Below the pieces are notes generated by a model. It saw nothing but the letters and a program-made list of their open reading frames with translations. It ran no database searches and had not been told where the DNA came from. 64,000 nucleotides of DNA from JANNSX01 sp041397825 (GTDB lineage: Bacteria; Pseudomonadota; Alphaproteobacteria; Rhizobiales; Hyphomicrobiaceae). The DNA lies in NCBI GenBank assembly GCA_041397825.1, contig JAWKVX010000002.1:930001-994000 (forward strand), given 5' to 3'. Each line of letters begins with the position of its first letter. Within the stretch, counting starts at the first letter, position 1. The translations under genes and the position numbers were made by a program. Positions 1 to 8,283 of this stretch are shown here, piece by piece.

Positions 1-1
1 C

Positions 2-1753
2 GACACGGTGACGCTGCACGTTCCCGGCCGCGCCCATGCTCTCTGGGCCAAGGCCAAGGAGAAGAAGATCAATATCCGCTTCGTCGATGCGGACCGGCTC
101 GGCGTCTCCTTCGACCAGTCGACGCGACGCGGCGAGCTGACGAAGATCCTATCCTGCTTCGTGCGCCAGGATGGCCGCACGCCGGTCGACCTCGAGGCGC
201 TCGTCGAGGAGATCGACGCGGGCCTCGGCGACGTCATCCCGAAGGCCCTTCTCCGCACGAGCCCGTACCTGACGCACCCGGTCTTCGAGATGTACCACTC
301 GGAGACCGAGATGCTGCGCTATCTGCGCTATCTGCAGGCCAAGGACGTGGCGCTCGACCGCTCCATGATCCCTCTCGGCTCCTGCACCATGAAGCTCAAC
401 GGCACGACCGAGATGATCCCGGTGACTTGGCGCGAGTTCGCCATGATGCATCCGTTCGCGCCGCTCGAGCAGGCGCAGGGCTATCAGCAGCTCTTCGATG
501 AGCTGGAAGCGATGCTCGCCGAGGTGACCGGGTTCGACGCCGTCTCGCTGCAGCCCAACGCCGGCAGTCAGGGCGAGTATGCGGGATTGCTCGCCATTCG
601 CGGCTATCACGAGGCGAACGGTCAGGGCCATCGCAAGGTGTGCCTGATCCCGCAGTCGGCGCATGGCACGAATCCCGCGTCGGCGGTCATGGCCGGGCTC
701 GAGGTTGTCGTTGTCGCCTGCGACGCCAAGGGTAACGTCGATGTCGCCGATCTCAAGCGAAAGGCGAATGAGCACAAGGACAAGCTCGCAGCGCTGATGA
801 TCACCTATCCCTCGACCTACGGCGTGTTCGAGGCGGCGATCCGCGAGATCTGCGAGATCATCCACGGCCATGGCGGACAAGTCTATCTCGACGGCGCCAA
901 CCTCAATGCGCTCGTCGGGCTCGTTCGACCGGCCGAGATCGGCGCTGACGTCTGTCACATGAACCTGCACAAGACGTTCTGCATTCCGCATGGCGGTGGC
1001 GGGCCGGGCATGGGGCCGATCGGCGTCAAGGCGCATCTGGCGCCCTACCTGCCCGGCCATCGCGTCGTCAATGGCGTCAATCCGGCGGCCGGGCGCGACC
1101 AGACGACCGGCCAGGTATCGGCGGGCCCTTGGGGATCAGCGTCGATCCTGCCGATTTCCTGGGCCTATATCGCCATGATGGGCGGGGAAGGCCTGACGCA
1201 GGCGACGAAAATGGCGATCCTCAACGCCAACTACATCGCCAAGCGCCTGACGTCGCATTTCCCCGTCGTCTTCACTGGCCCGAACGGCTTCGTGGCGCAC
1301 GAGTGCATCGTCGATATGCGCTGGATGAAAGAGCGGTGCGGCATCACGGTGGAGGACGTGGCGAAGCGGCTCGTCGACTACGGCTATCACGCGCCGACGA
1401 TGTCGTTCCCCGTCGCCGATACGATGATGATCGAGCCGACGGAGAGCGAGGGCAAGCGCGAGCTGGATCGCTTCTGCGACGCCATGATCGCCATCCGTCG
1501 AGAGATCGCCGAGGTGGAGGAGGGCAAGGTCGACAAGGCGGACAACGTCCTAAAGAACGCGCCGCATACCCACGGCCTCCTGCTCGGTGACTGGAAGCAT
1601 CCCTACTCGAAGGAGAAGGCCTACTTCCCGCTGAAGGAGATCCGGCACGACAAGTACTGGCCGCCTGTCGGACGCGTCGACAATGTCGCTGGAGATCGCC
1701 ACCTGGTCTGCACCTGTCCGCCGATCGAGGCTTATCAGGAGGCCGCAGAATAG
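2..1753 (+). CDS. gcvP: Glycine dehydrogenase (decarboxylating), P protein, C-terminal part
   Basis: This is the P protein of the glycine cleavage system, which decarboxylates glycine with pyridoxal phosphate and passes the aminomethyl group to the lipoylated H protein. The reading frame is open from base 2, so the 5' end lies outside the window. About 583 residues are present of the roughly 950 usual for a single-chain GcvP, so this is truncated by the window and not broken. The PLP-binding lysine lies in HMNLHKTFCIPHGGGGPGMG, with its codon at 971-973. The motif IPLGSCTMKLN and the C-terminal TCPP segment are typical of the family. The gene is convergent with the next one. gcvT and gcvH presumably lie upstream. 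Family assignment is certain from sequence conservation. Confidence 0.97.
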   Translation, partial: DTVTLHVPGRAHALWAKAKEKKINIRFVDADRLGVSFDQSTRRGELTKILSCFVRQDGRTPVDLEALVEEIDAGLGDVIPKALLRTSPYLTHPVFEMYHSETEMLRYLRYLQAKDVALDRSMIPLGSCTMKLNGTTEMIPVTWREFAMMHPFAPLEQAQGYQQLFDELEAMLAEVTGFDAVSLQPNAGSQGEYAGLLAIRGYHEANGQGHRKVCLIPQSAHGTNPASAVMAGLEVVVVACDAKGNVDVADLKRKANEHKDKLAALMITYPSTYGVFEAAIREICEIIHGHGGQVYLDGANLNALVGLVRPAEIGADVCHMNLHKTFCIPHGGGGPGMGPIGVKAHLAPYLPGHRVVNGVNPAAGRDQTTGQVSAGPWGSASILPISWAYIAMMGGEGLTQATKMAILNANYIAKRLTSHFPVVFTGPNGFVAHECIVDMRWMKERCGITVEDVAKRLVDYGYHAPTMSFPVADTMMIEPTESEGKRELDRFCDAMIAIRREIAEVEEGKVDKADNVLKNAPHTHGLLLGDWKHPYSKEKAYFPLKEIRHDKYWPPVGRVDNVAGDRHLVCTCPPIEAYQEAAE

Positions 1754-1791
1754 CGGCCACCTCCAGCGGAGGCGGTCTGCAACGGCGTCTG

Positions 1792-2157
1792 CTATTGGTC
1801 GACCTTCGAGACGTCGTATGTGATGAGACCCGACTGGTGTCGCGCCATGCGGACCTCGGCGTGGGCGCCGGGGGCCGGCATGAAGGCGAGGAAGCTCACG
1901 GCGTCCACCTCCTGGCCGTCGTCGAGACGGACATGGACGGTGAAGCCGCCCCGGCGCGACAGGCTCCGGTCGGCGCTGACGACGGTTCCGTCGAGCGTGG
2001 CGGTCTCGATGGTCTTGTCGATCAGCGAGGTCCGCTCGTAGGTGAGGAAGACATAGGCTCCGAAAATGATCGCCGCGGCAGCCACGGCAATCCCCCAACG
2101 CTTGATCCGCTCGACCCAGACCAGTCGCATCAAGGCACGCTCGCGGTCGGCCCGCAT
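1792..2157 (-). CDS. Small single-pass membrane protein, unknown function
   Basis: I do not recognise a named family. The 121-residue protein has a basic N-terminus, one hydrophobic helix at about residues 21-40, then a soluble domain of about 75 residues. That domain looks like a small beta fold, with alternating hydrophobic residues and motifs such as GTVVSADRSLSRRGGF and VHVRLDDGQEVDAV. The start at 2157 has a plausible GGGAGA ribosome site. A second ATG at 2130 (MRLVWVERIK) is also possible. The topology suggests an N-in membrane anchor with a periplasmic domain. It is convergent with gcvP and divergent from meaB. Codon use matches the neighbours. Confidence 0.7.
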   Translation of the reverse strand: MRADRERALMRLVWVERIKRWGIAVAAAAIIFGAYVFLTYERTSLIDKTIETATLDGTVVSADRSLSRRGGFTVHVRLDDGQEVDAVSFLAFMPAPGAHAEVRMARHQSGLITYDVSKVDQ

Positions 2158-2303
2158 GGCTCGTCTCCCGTGTCAGAGATCGGCCGCTTATCGCATGGAC
2201 CTAGGCGGGCCCCGCCAGGGCATTTGGCCGCGACGGGCAATCGACCGCCGGCTGTCTTCTTGCTATGGGCATGGGACGGGATCGACCTTGAGCCGGGGTG
2301 ACG

Positions 2304-3230
2304 ATGGCCTCCCTGTCAGACATCAGAGCCGGCGGCAAGCGGGCGCTCTCGGCAGCGCTCGCCGAGATCGAGCGTGACGGCGGCCGGGCGGAGATCGCGG
2401 CACTCCTCGACGCGGCCCATGCCGCGCCCCGAGGCTCGGTCATCGGCCTCACCGGACCGCCGGGCGTCGGCAAATCGACGCTGATCAATGCGCTCATCGC
2501 CCTCTGGCGACGTGGCGGAGAGACCGTCGGCGTCGTCGCGGTCGATCCTTCATCGCGCCGCTCCGGCGGCGCCCTCCTGGGGGACCGGGCCCGCATGACG
2601 AGCGATCCGGCCGATCAAGGTGTCTATATCCGCTCGCTGGCCGCCCGCGGCCGGTTGGGTGGGCTCGCGGATCTGGCCTTCGCATCCGTGGTGCTGATGC
2701 GCGCGCTTTTCGACCGGGTGATCGTCGAGAGCGTCGGTGTCGGTCAATCGGAGGCGGAGATCGTCTCGGTGGCCGACACGGTCGTGCTCTGCGTGCAACC
2801 AGGCTCGGGCGACACGCTGCAGTTCATGAAGGCAGGGATCATGGAGATTCCCGCCGTCGCCGTCGTGACGAAGGCCGATCTCGGCGCGGCGGCCCGGCGC
2901 GCTGTCGCCGATCTCAAGGTTGCCCTCTCGCTGGTCGGCGATAGCGAATGGGAGATTCCGGTGTGCGCCGTCTCCGCGACCACGGGGGAGGGCGTGACGG
3001 AACTCGCCGAGACGATCGACCGGCATGGGCAGTGGCTCGAGATGACGGGCCACCGGGTACGCCATCGGCAGGCTCAGGCGAGTGCCTGGGTGGCCGACGC
3101 CGTGCGGTCCGCGACTGGTGAAGAGGGCCTTCGTCTGGTCAGCGGCGAGCTGGCGCGAGCGGCATCAGGCCCCTTCCGGCTGCAGCAGGAGTTGCGGTCA
3201 CGACTGCGGGTTCGGCTTGCACCGGATTGA
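2304..3230 (+). CDS. meaB: MeaB/ArgK-family G3E GTPase (methylmalonyl-CoA mutase chaperone)
   Basis: MeaB-family GTPases gate adenosylcobalamin loading and protect methylmalonyl-CoA mutase or related B12 mutases. About 308 residues are present. Walker A is GPPGVGKST at about residues 51-59, followed by the MeaB signatures VDPSSRRSGGALLGDR and ESVGVGQSE. The base-recognition motif is TKAD rather than the commoner NKAD. There is an in-frame GTG at 2298. I prefer the ATG two codons later (MASLSDIR), but both are close to the same GGGG site. No mutase or cobalamin gene is next to it here, so the partner enzyme must be encoded elsewhere. A hairpin at 3230-3250 follows directly. Confidence 0.92.
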   Translation: MASLSDIRAGGKRALSAALAEIERDGGRAEIAALLDAAHAAPRGSVIGLTGPPGVGKSTLINALIALWRRGGETVGVVAVDPSSRRSGGALLGDRARMTSDPADQGVYIRSLAARGRLGGLADLAFASVVLMRALFDRVIVESVGVGQSEAEIVSVADTVVLCVQPGSGDTLQFMKAGIMEIPAVAVVTKADLGAAARRAVADLKVALSLVGDSEWEIPVCAVSATTGEGVTELAETIDRHGQWLEMTGHRVRHRQAQASAWVADAVRSATGEEGLRLVSGELARAASGPFRLQQELRSRLRVRLAPD

Positions 3231-3250
3231 GCCCGGCCTGATCCGGGCTT
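3230..3250. terminator. Bidirectional hairpin between convergent genes
   Basis: A 7-bp perfect stem (AGCCCGG / CCGGGCT) with a 6-nt loop sits exactly between the stop of meaB and the stop of the leftward small membrane protein. It could stop transcription from both sides. The T-run is weak, so it is only a probable intrinsic terminator. Confidence 0.5.
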
Positions 3251-3470
3251 AGTCGTCGAAGTCGATCGGCGGCCGGTGCGGCATGGCGGCGGCAGGGTGC
3301 GCGCGCGTGCTCGGCGCCAGCACGAACAGCAATCCGACGACGGGCGGAAAAATGAAGCTCCAGAAGGCCCAGCTCTGGCCGTCGCGACCCGTCCGCGGCG
3401 CCTTGAACAGGGCAACAGCCGCCGCAGCGATGGCCATCAGTCCCCAGAATGCGATGATGAACGGAACCAT
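3249..3470 (-). CDS. Small two-helix membrane protein (copy 1 of a paralogous pair)
   Basis: This 73-residue protein has two predicted transmembrane helices, at about residues 3-22 and 38-56. They are joined by a short basic loop, with a polar tail ending in DFDD. The start is the ATG at 3470 (MVPFIIAFWG); the codon at 3476 is TTG. The pattern hydrophobic-WG-hydrophobic, basic loop, WAxxxFxFPPxxxLLxxL recurs in the protein at 5389-5610, so the two are probably paralogues. Function is unknown. The family resembles small inner-membrane proteins of Hyphomicrobiales, but I cannot name it. It lies upstream of and divergent from the SleB-type hydrolase gene. Confidence 0.65.
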   Translation of the reverse strand: MVPFIIAFWGLMAIAAAAVALFKAPRTGRDGQSWAFWSFIFPPVVGLLFVLAPSTRAHPAAAMPHRPPIDFDD

Positions 3471-3731
3471 ATGCAACCTACCCAGCGTCCAGCGCGACGA
3501 CGAGATCGTCGCGTTCTCTCCTTGTCTTGGCTAAGCGCGCACCATGACAAGATCAAGGCCCACGCAACCGTCATCCAAAGGTCATCTTGGAGCCATTGTC
3601 GCAGGCTCCTATGGAACCCGGCGTTGCCGGACGTGATCACCGCTTAACCGGCGATTAGCCAATTTCGGCGAGAACGGAGCGAACGTGTTGGTTTCCAATG
3701 CCCGATTGGTTCGGGCGCGTGCTGGGTTGTT

Positions 3732-4784
3732 ATGAGTCGAAGCCGCAAGACTGGACCGAGCCACTGGCTGTTGCTGGGCGTGACCGTTCCCGGCATCGCA
3801 CTTGGTGTGCTCCTGTCGGTATTGGTGCTTTCGCCGAGCACAGGTCCTCTTGCCTCGGCATCGGCCGTTGCCGGCCTGCCGTCAGGTTCGATCACGGCCG
3901 CCGCCTTCCAGCCGCTCGAAGGTGTGCGCCTCGGCTCCGCCGATCCGAGGATCGGTGCGTCCTCGCGTGCCAAGGACCGCAGCGCCCGGGCAACTGCCGC
4001 AGCCAAGCCCACCATACCGGCCCCTCGCCTCGCCTGGACCGGCCGTCTCACGCGGACCGCGCGCACCCATCTCTCCGATCCGCTTGGCGCCGGCTTCATC
4101 CATGTCGCAACCGGTCTCGACAGCGGCGGTGTGGCGGTACCTAGCCTCTCCGCGTCCGAAGGCTTCTCGAGTGCCGGATATTTCCTCGCCTCGGTGCCCT
4201 TCGAGCGGGCACTGGCGGATGAGGGCGAGGATCTGAGGCCCGTTACCCGCGGCCTCTCTGTCGACGAGTCGGTCGTGCTCGAGAAGGACGGTAAGCGCAT
4301 CTTCTTCGGTGGCCTTTCCGAGGCCGAGTTCCGCGCCAAGGAGAAGCGGTGCTTGGCGACCGCCATCTATTTCGAGGCGCGCGGCGAATCGATCCGGGGC
4401 CAGCAGGCCGTAGCCCAGGTGATCATGAACCGGGTCCGCCTCAACTACTATCCGAATACGATCTGCGGCGTCGTCTACGAGGGGGCCGACCGCCTCAATA
4501 GCTGCCAGTTCTCCTTCGCCTGCGACCGCAAGGCCGACGTGCCGCGCGCGATGCGGGAATGGCAGATCGCCAACGAGATCGCGCAGGATACGATCGACGG
4601 CAAGATCTGGCTGCCCGAGGTCGGGACGGCCAGTCACTACCACGCCACCTATGTGAGCCCGCGCTGGACCAGCATGATGAAGCGCACGACGCGGATCGGC
4701 GTGCATGTCTTCTATCGTGGTAAATTCCTCGGCCCGGTCGACATCGCCTCGAGTGGCGAGGATCCGGGCGCGCATGTGCAGTAG
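3732..4784 (+). CDS. Cell wall hydrolase, SleB/CwlJ (Hydrolase_2) family
   Basis: Proteins of this family cleave peptidoglycan as lytic transglycosylase-like enzymes. Here 350 residues are present. A basic start and hydrophobic helix at about residues 12-35 act as a signal anchor. A long Ala/Pro/Ser-rich linker runs to about residue 200, and the SleB catalytic domain spans about 206-332. Recognisable parts are LATAIYFEARGES with the likely catalytic Glu at about 215, QAVAQVIMNRV, and SHYHATYVSPRW. In alphaproteobacteria these enzymes act in wall remodelling, not spore germination. The gene stands alone, with a 255-bp upstream region. No strong ribosome site precedes the ATG. Confidence 0.9.
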   Translation: MSRSRKTGPSHWLLLGVTVPGIALGVLLSVLVLSPSTGPLASASAVAGLPSGSITAAAFQPLEGVRLGSADPRIGASSRAKDRSARATAAAKPTIPAPRLAWTGRLTRTARTHLSDPLGAGFIHVATGLDSGGVAVPSLSASEGFSSAGYFLASVPFERALADEGEDLRPVTRGLSVDESVVLEKDGKRIFFGGLSEAEFRAKEKRCLATAIYFEARGESIRGQQAVAQVIMNRVRLNYYPNTICGVVYEGADRLNSCQFSFACDRKADVPRAMREWQIANEIAQDTIDGKIWLPEVGTASHYHATYVSPRWTSMMKRTTRIGVHVFYRGKFLGPVDIASSGEDPGAHVQ

Positions 4785-4808
4785 GTCGTCACGCCGGAGA
4801 CCCGCCTC

Positions 4809-5264
4809 TCACATCTTCACCCCGGGTAGCTCGCTCGCCTGCCTGACCCAATCGACGATCTTCCGCTCATCGATCGCCTCGCCCTCGTAGATGTCGAGGT
4901 AGCGGACCTCCTTCTGCTTGGAGAGCCCGGGCGGCATCGGCACCAGCAGCGCGCCCTGGAAGAAGCCGATGCGCACAAATCTCGTGAAGCAGTGGAGGCT
5001 CAGGAACCACATCCTGTCCGCCATGCCGTAGAGCGGCGAGTTCCATTTGACCGCCTTGCGAACCCCGGGGATGGTTGCGGTGATCAGCTCGTCGACCCGG
5101 CGGCCGATGTCCTGTTTCCAGCCGGGCATGGCGGCGATGTAGCATTGGACCGGTGCATCGCCAGCCGCCTTGGCGATCTGCGGATTGCCACCGGAAAGAA
5201 GAACCGGCTTCGCGCTGGCGACCATTGCAGACCTCGCTTTGGCTTTCACTGTTCTCTTGCTCAT
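4809..5264 (-). CDS. DUF1801 / YdhG-like domain protein
   Basis: A 151-residue cytosolic protein of the DUF1801 (YdhG-like, frataxin-like fold) family. Family features visible are QDIGRRVDELITATIPGVRKAVKWNSPLYG followed in segments by FLSLHCFTRFVRIGFFQGA and a C-terminal helix VDWVRQASELPG. The start is the ATG at 5264 (MSKRTVKAKARSAM), which gives a short basic N-terminal extension. The open frame continues upstream, but those residues lack coding character. Members are annotated as iron chaperone-like, but the biochemical role is not established. It lies between the SleB gene (convergent) and the second small membrane protein (same strand). Confidence 0.85.
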   Translation of the reverse strand: MSKRTVKAKARSAMVASAKPVLLSGGNPQIAKAAGDAPVQCYIAAMPGWKQDIGRRVDELITATIPGVRKAVKWNSPLYGMADRMWFLSLHCFTRFVRIGFFQGALLVPMPPGLSKQKEVRYLDIYEGEAIDERKIVDWVRQASELPGVKM

Positions 5265-5388
5265 TGCGCAGTCCGCAACGTCCGATCCGTGTGGCCATGG
5301 ACCACCCAATATCGGCGCCCTGTCGCCGAGGATCGGGTGCGCGGTGATGATGGGGGCCCATCGTCCCGGCCCCGGCACTTCCCGAGCG

Positions 5389-5610
5389 TCAATCCGTCGA
5401 TAAGCGCTTCAGGGTTTTCTGCAGGTGGCGGTCGGCAACCATCTGATCGCTGGCCCGGGGCAAGAGCAGCAGCACGAGAAGCGACGGCGGAAAGAGGAAA
5501 CCGGCCGCCGCCCACGCATCCACGCTCCGCCGCTTGGCGGCAGCGAGAATTCCGCCGAGAATGGCCGAGATGACGGCCACCACACCCCAGACGGTGATCA
5601 CCATCGGCAT
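5389..5610 (-). CDS. Small two-helix membrane protein (copy 2 of a paralogous pair)
   Basis: This 73-residue protein has two predicted helices, at about residues 3-24 and 33-50, and a basic C-terminal tail. The start at 5610 is supported by a strong GGAGGGGA ribosome site 6-7 bases upstream. It shares the layout of the protein at 3249-3470: a WG pair in helix 1, a basic loop with WA, then FxFPPxxxLLxLLP in helix 2. The spacing between these marks is similar, so I infer a common origin. Function unknown. It is read leftward towards the DUF1801 gene with a 124-bp gap. Confidence 0.7.
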   Translation of the reverse strand: MPMVITVWGVVAVISAILGGILAAAKRRSVDAWAAAGFLFPPSLLVLLLLPRASDQMVADRHLQKTLKRLSTD

Positions 5611-5715
5611 GGCTCCCCTCCGTCTCTCCTTGAACGTGTGCTGCGCCTGATGCTCTCCCATAAGATGGTATGTGATCGCGTCCCGATCAAGCCGACCGCT
5701 CGAGCCAAGAAACGG

Positions 5716-5745
5716 AAAGACTCGGACGCCAGCGTCCGAGTCTTT
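5716..5745. terminator. Perfect 14-bp hairpin, bidirectional terminator
   Basis: AAAGACTCGGACGC at 5716-5729 pairs with GCGTCCGAGTCTTT at 5732-5745. The stem is flanked by A-rich sequence on the left and TTTT on the right, so it can act on both strands. It lies downstream of the leftward NadQ gene (stop at 5862) and about 105 bp before the leftward gene starting at 5610. It therefore separates these two transcription units. Confidence 0.8.
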
Positions 5746-5861
5746 TGATCCGCCGTGCCGAAGCATGCCTGGCACGGGCCCTAAATGGTCGATACAGGCG
5801 AGACCCTTCTCGACACTCGGCGCTTCCTCCTCTGCACGCACCGACAGCGGGTCCGTCGCCC

Positions 5862-6863
5862 CTAGTGTGGCACTCCGGCCCGGACCCGGACGCCCGGCGC
5901 CGGCCGCTCGAGGAGCACCTCGCGGCGGAAGCGGTAGAGCTTGGCGGGCCGTCCGCCGGTATGGTTGCGAACTTCGCCGGTCGTATCGACCAGCCCTGCC
6001 GCCTCGACAAGCCGGCGGAAGTTCTGCTTGTGCAGACGGCTGCCGAGAATGGCCTCGACCGTCTTCTGCAGCTCGAACAGGGTGAAGTCTGCAGGCATCA
6101 GCTCGAACACGACCGGACGATACTTGATCTTGGCGCGCAGTCGGCCGATCGCCGTCGCCAGGATGCGGCGATGCTGACGGCTGAGCGTCTCGCCGGCCCA
6201 GGTGAAGCTCTCGGCCTTCGCGTCGTCCGGGTTCTCCGTTCGGGCCTCCGGTAGCAAGCCGGCTTCGACCAAAATCTCGAAGCGCTCCGGAACCTTCTCC
6301 TCGTCCCAGCTGCCGCCGTCGACGCCGAAACAGATCCTGAGGCGCTCGGCGCGCTCCAGTGGCGTGTGGCCGTTGGTCGGCTGCTCGACCCAGCGACGCA
6401 GCCTCGGCTCGATCTCCGAGGCGAGGATGTGCGGCTTGCCGTTGCGCCAGTCCTCCCAGGGGAAGAACTCATACCAGCTGCGCCATTGGCCTGCGGTCAA
6501 CGGCTGCTCGTCCGTGGCGCGTGTCAGAGCGAGGTAACCAATGGCAATGGTCTGCGGGCCGGATTCGCCAAGGCGACCTTGCATTGCCTGCTCGCCGAAG
6601 GTGTAGAGCTGCTCGACATAGCCGAGCGTGAGGCCCGTCTGATTGGCGACCCAGCTTCTCAGTCCGGTGTCGAGCGTCTGGTGTTTGCTCGGCAGGTAGA
6701 GCCCGTGCGGCAGGTCGTCGTTGACGGGCGCCTCGCCGGCCGCGCGAAGTGTCAGGATGCGCGGCTGGTCGTCCGAGACGGATACGATGGCGGCGTTGAG
6801 GCCTATTTCCAAAATGGTCACGCCGCTCTGCCCCTCCGGGCGGCGCTTATCGATCACGCTCAT
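5862..6863 (-). CDS. nadQ: NUDIX-type transcriptional regulator of NAD biosynthesis (NadQ/NrtR-like)
   Basis: A 333-residue regulator. The N-terminal part (about 15-190) is a degenerate NUDIX fold without a complete catalytic NUDIX box. It carries the phrases LEIGLNAAIVSVSDDQPRI, GLRSWVANQTGLTLGYVEQL and GYLALTRA, typical of the NAD regulator of Alphaproteobacteria. The C-terminal part (about 240-320) is an NrtR-type winged helix, FTLFELQKTVEAILG ... HKQNFRRLVEAAGL ... GGRPAKLYRF. Such proteins bind a nicotinamide-nucleotide ligand and repress NAD-synthesis genes. No nad gene is adjacent here, so targets would be elsewhere. The ATG at 6863 has an AGGGGA ribosome site. NadQ rather than NrtR is my inference from the alphaproteobacterial N-terminal motifs. 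Confidence 0.8.
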   Translation of the reverse strand: MSVIDKRRPEGQSGVTILEIGLNAAIVSVSDDQPRILTLRAAGEAPVNDDLPHGLYLPSKHQTLDTGLRSWVANQTGLTLGYVEQLYTFGEQAMQGRLGESGPQTIAIGYLALTRATDEQPLTAGQWRSWYEFFPWEDWRNGKPHILASEIEPRLRRWVEQPTNGHTPLERAERLRICFGVDGGSWDEEKVPERFEILVEAGLLPEARTENPDDAKAESFTWAGETLSRQHRRILATAIGRLRAKIKYRPVVFELMPADFTLFELQKTVEAILGSRLHKQNFRRLVEAAGLVDTTGEVRNHTGGRPAKLYRFRREVLLERPAPGVRVRAGVPH

Positions 6864-7081
6864 GTTCGTTCCCCTGGTGTCCCGCCGGTCCCCCCGCCAG
6901 GGCGCGGCCTCGATTGTCGTACGTCGAGACTTAGGTTTACCGGTGCTGCTTAGATACAGCTTGTTTTAGTTGGTCGCAGTCGAACGGTCTCGCAGAACCA
7001 AGGCAGTACTTTGGCAGCACCTTGATTAAATGGGGCGAAATGTGACGAAAGCGCAAATTTAAGACATTGCCGAAGGATATT

Positions 7082-7690
7082 CTATCGCCCACCGAGTGCC
7101 CGGAATTTCTGCAGATATTGGCTTTCGGACTGATTTGCCGGCCACGGGTACAGCAATTCCAAAGATTCCGTTAACATGTGTGGCATAGCTGGTGGGCGGC
7201 CAAAGAAGATCTGGGACTCGCTCACGCTGAAACCGGCCAATCGCGTTGATTCGAAATAAGCGGCGATCCGATCGGCCGTCTTGATCAGTGCCAGACTGTC
7301 CTGGGCGACCTCGGCGGCAATTCCGAAACGGGCATGGATCGCATCCAGCAATTTTCTTTCGAAAGCCTTGTAGTCAAGGCCGATGGCGGCCTTGAACGGG
7401 CTGATCAGGTCGCCAATGACATATTCCGGCGCATCGTGCAGCAAGGCGGCGAGCCGCACTTGCGGCCCGCTCGCCGGAGCCAGTGCCTCGACGACGTCGG
7501 TGACGATGCAACAATGCTGCGCCACCGACAGTGCCGTATCCCCTAACGTCTGGCCGTTCCACCGCGCGACGCGGGCGAGGCCATGCGCGATGTCGCCGAT
7601 GTCGATGTCGTTCGGGTCGGGGGCCAAGAGATCGAGCCGACGGCCGGACAGCATGCGCTGCCAGGCTCGTAGGGGAGGGGGGCTGCTCAT
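7082..7690 (-). CDS. HD-domain phosphohydrolase, YfbR-like (5'-deoxynucleotidase type)
   Basis: A 202-residue metal-dependent HD hydrolase. The metal/catalytic residues are recognisable as His59 in SVAQHC, the HD pair at 85-86 in LLHDAPEYVIGD, and Asp140 in IKTADRIAA. The DLISPFK segment after the HD pair is the usual YfbR-like layout. YfbR removes phosphate from deoxynucleoside 5'-monophosphates; the exact substrate here is not known. The ATG overlaps the stop of tag by four bases (ATGA), so it is the last gene of a coupled ygfZ-tag-HD operon, consistent with a nucleotide/DNA-maintenance role. Confidence 0.87.
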   Translation of the reverse strand: MSSPPPLRAWQRMLSGRRLDLLAPDPNDIDIGDIAHGLARVARWNGQTLGDTALSVAQHCCIVTDVVEALAPASGPQVRLAALLHDAPEYVIGDLISPFKAAIGLDYKAFERKLLDAIHARFGIAAEVAQDSLALIKTADRIAAYFESTRLAGFSVSESQIFFGRPPAMPHMLTESLELLYPWPANQSESQYLQKFRALGGR

Positions 7691-8283
7691 ACCGGCTTCG
7701 GCATCTTGAAGGATCTGGCGAGCCTGGCGCAGGCGGCATGGCGGTGGCAGCCGACCAGGTGATCGTTCACCATGCCCGTCGCCTGCATAAAGGCATAGAC
7801 GGTCGTCGGGCCGACAAAGCGGAATCCCAGGCCTTTGAGTCGCTTCGAGATCGCCTTGCTGACCGGGGTCTCTGCCGGCACCTCCGACATACTTCGGTAT
7901 CTGTTCTGGTGCGGCGCGCCGCCGGCCATCTCCCAGATGAGGTGGGCGAGCGACCCGGTCTCGGCGAGTTTCAAATAGGCTCGGGCATTGTCGATGGTGG
8001 CCTCGATCTTCAATCGGTTGCGAACAATTCCGGCATCCTGCATGAGGCGCGCGACATCCTTGGCGCCGAATCTCGCGACCTCGACCGGATCGAATCCTCG
8101 GAACGCACTCCGGAAGTTCTCGCGCTTGCGAAGGATCGTGATCCAGGAGAGGCCGGACTGGAAGCCTTCGAGCACGAGCTTCTCGAGGAGCGCCCGGTCA
8201 TTCGTTTTCGGCACGCCCCATTCGGTGTCGTGATAGGTGACATAGAGGGGATCGTTGCCGGCCCATGGACACGTCTCGCTCAT
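7687..8283 (-). CDS. tag: DNA-3-methyladenine glycosylase I
   Basis: Removes 3-methyladenine from alkylated DNA as the first step of base excision repair. The 198-residue length matches the family. The zinc snap is complete: Cys5 and His18 at the N-terminus (CPWAGNDPLYVTYHDTEWG) and His175 and Cys179 in HLVGCHRH. LEGFQSGLSWITILRKRENF is the family signature around the base-binding pocket. The start at 8283 overlaps the ygfZ stop by four bases, and its own stop overlaps the HD gene start in the same way. The much longer open frame continuing to 10611 is not coding; the homology begins at MSETCPW. Confidence 0.96.
   Translation of the reverse strand: MSETCPWAGNDPLYVTYHDTEWGVPKTNDRALLEKLVLEGFQSGLSWITILRKRENFRSAFRGFDPVEVARFGAKDVARLMQDAGIVRNRLKIEATIDNARAYLKLAETGSLAHLIWEMAGGAPHQNRYRSMSEVPAETPVSKAISKRLKGLGFRFVGPTTVYAFMQATGMVNDHLVGCHRHAACARLARSFKMPKPV

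Noticed and set aside
1..1753. gcvP as a broken gene
   Set aside because: The missing N-terminal part is simply outside the window; the frame is open to its first base.
6864..7081. NAD-regulator operator upstream of nadQ
   Set aside because: Only a weak GCTG-N8-CAGC symmetry is present. I cannot match it to a known NadQ or NrtR site with confidence.
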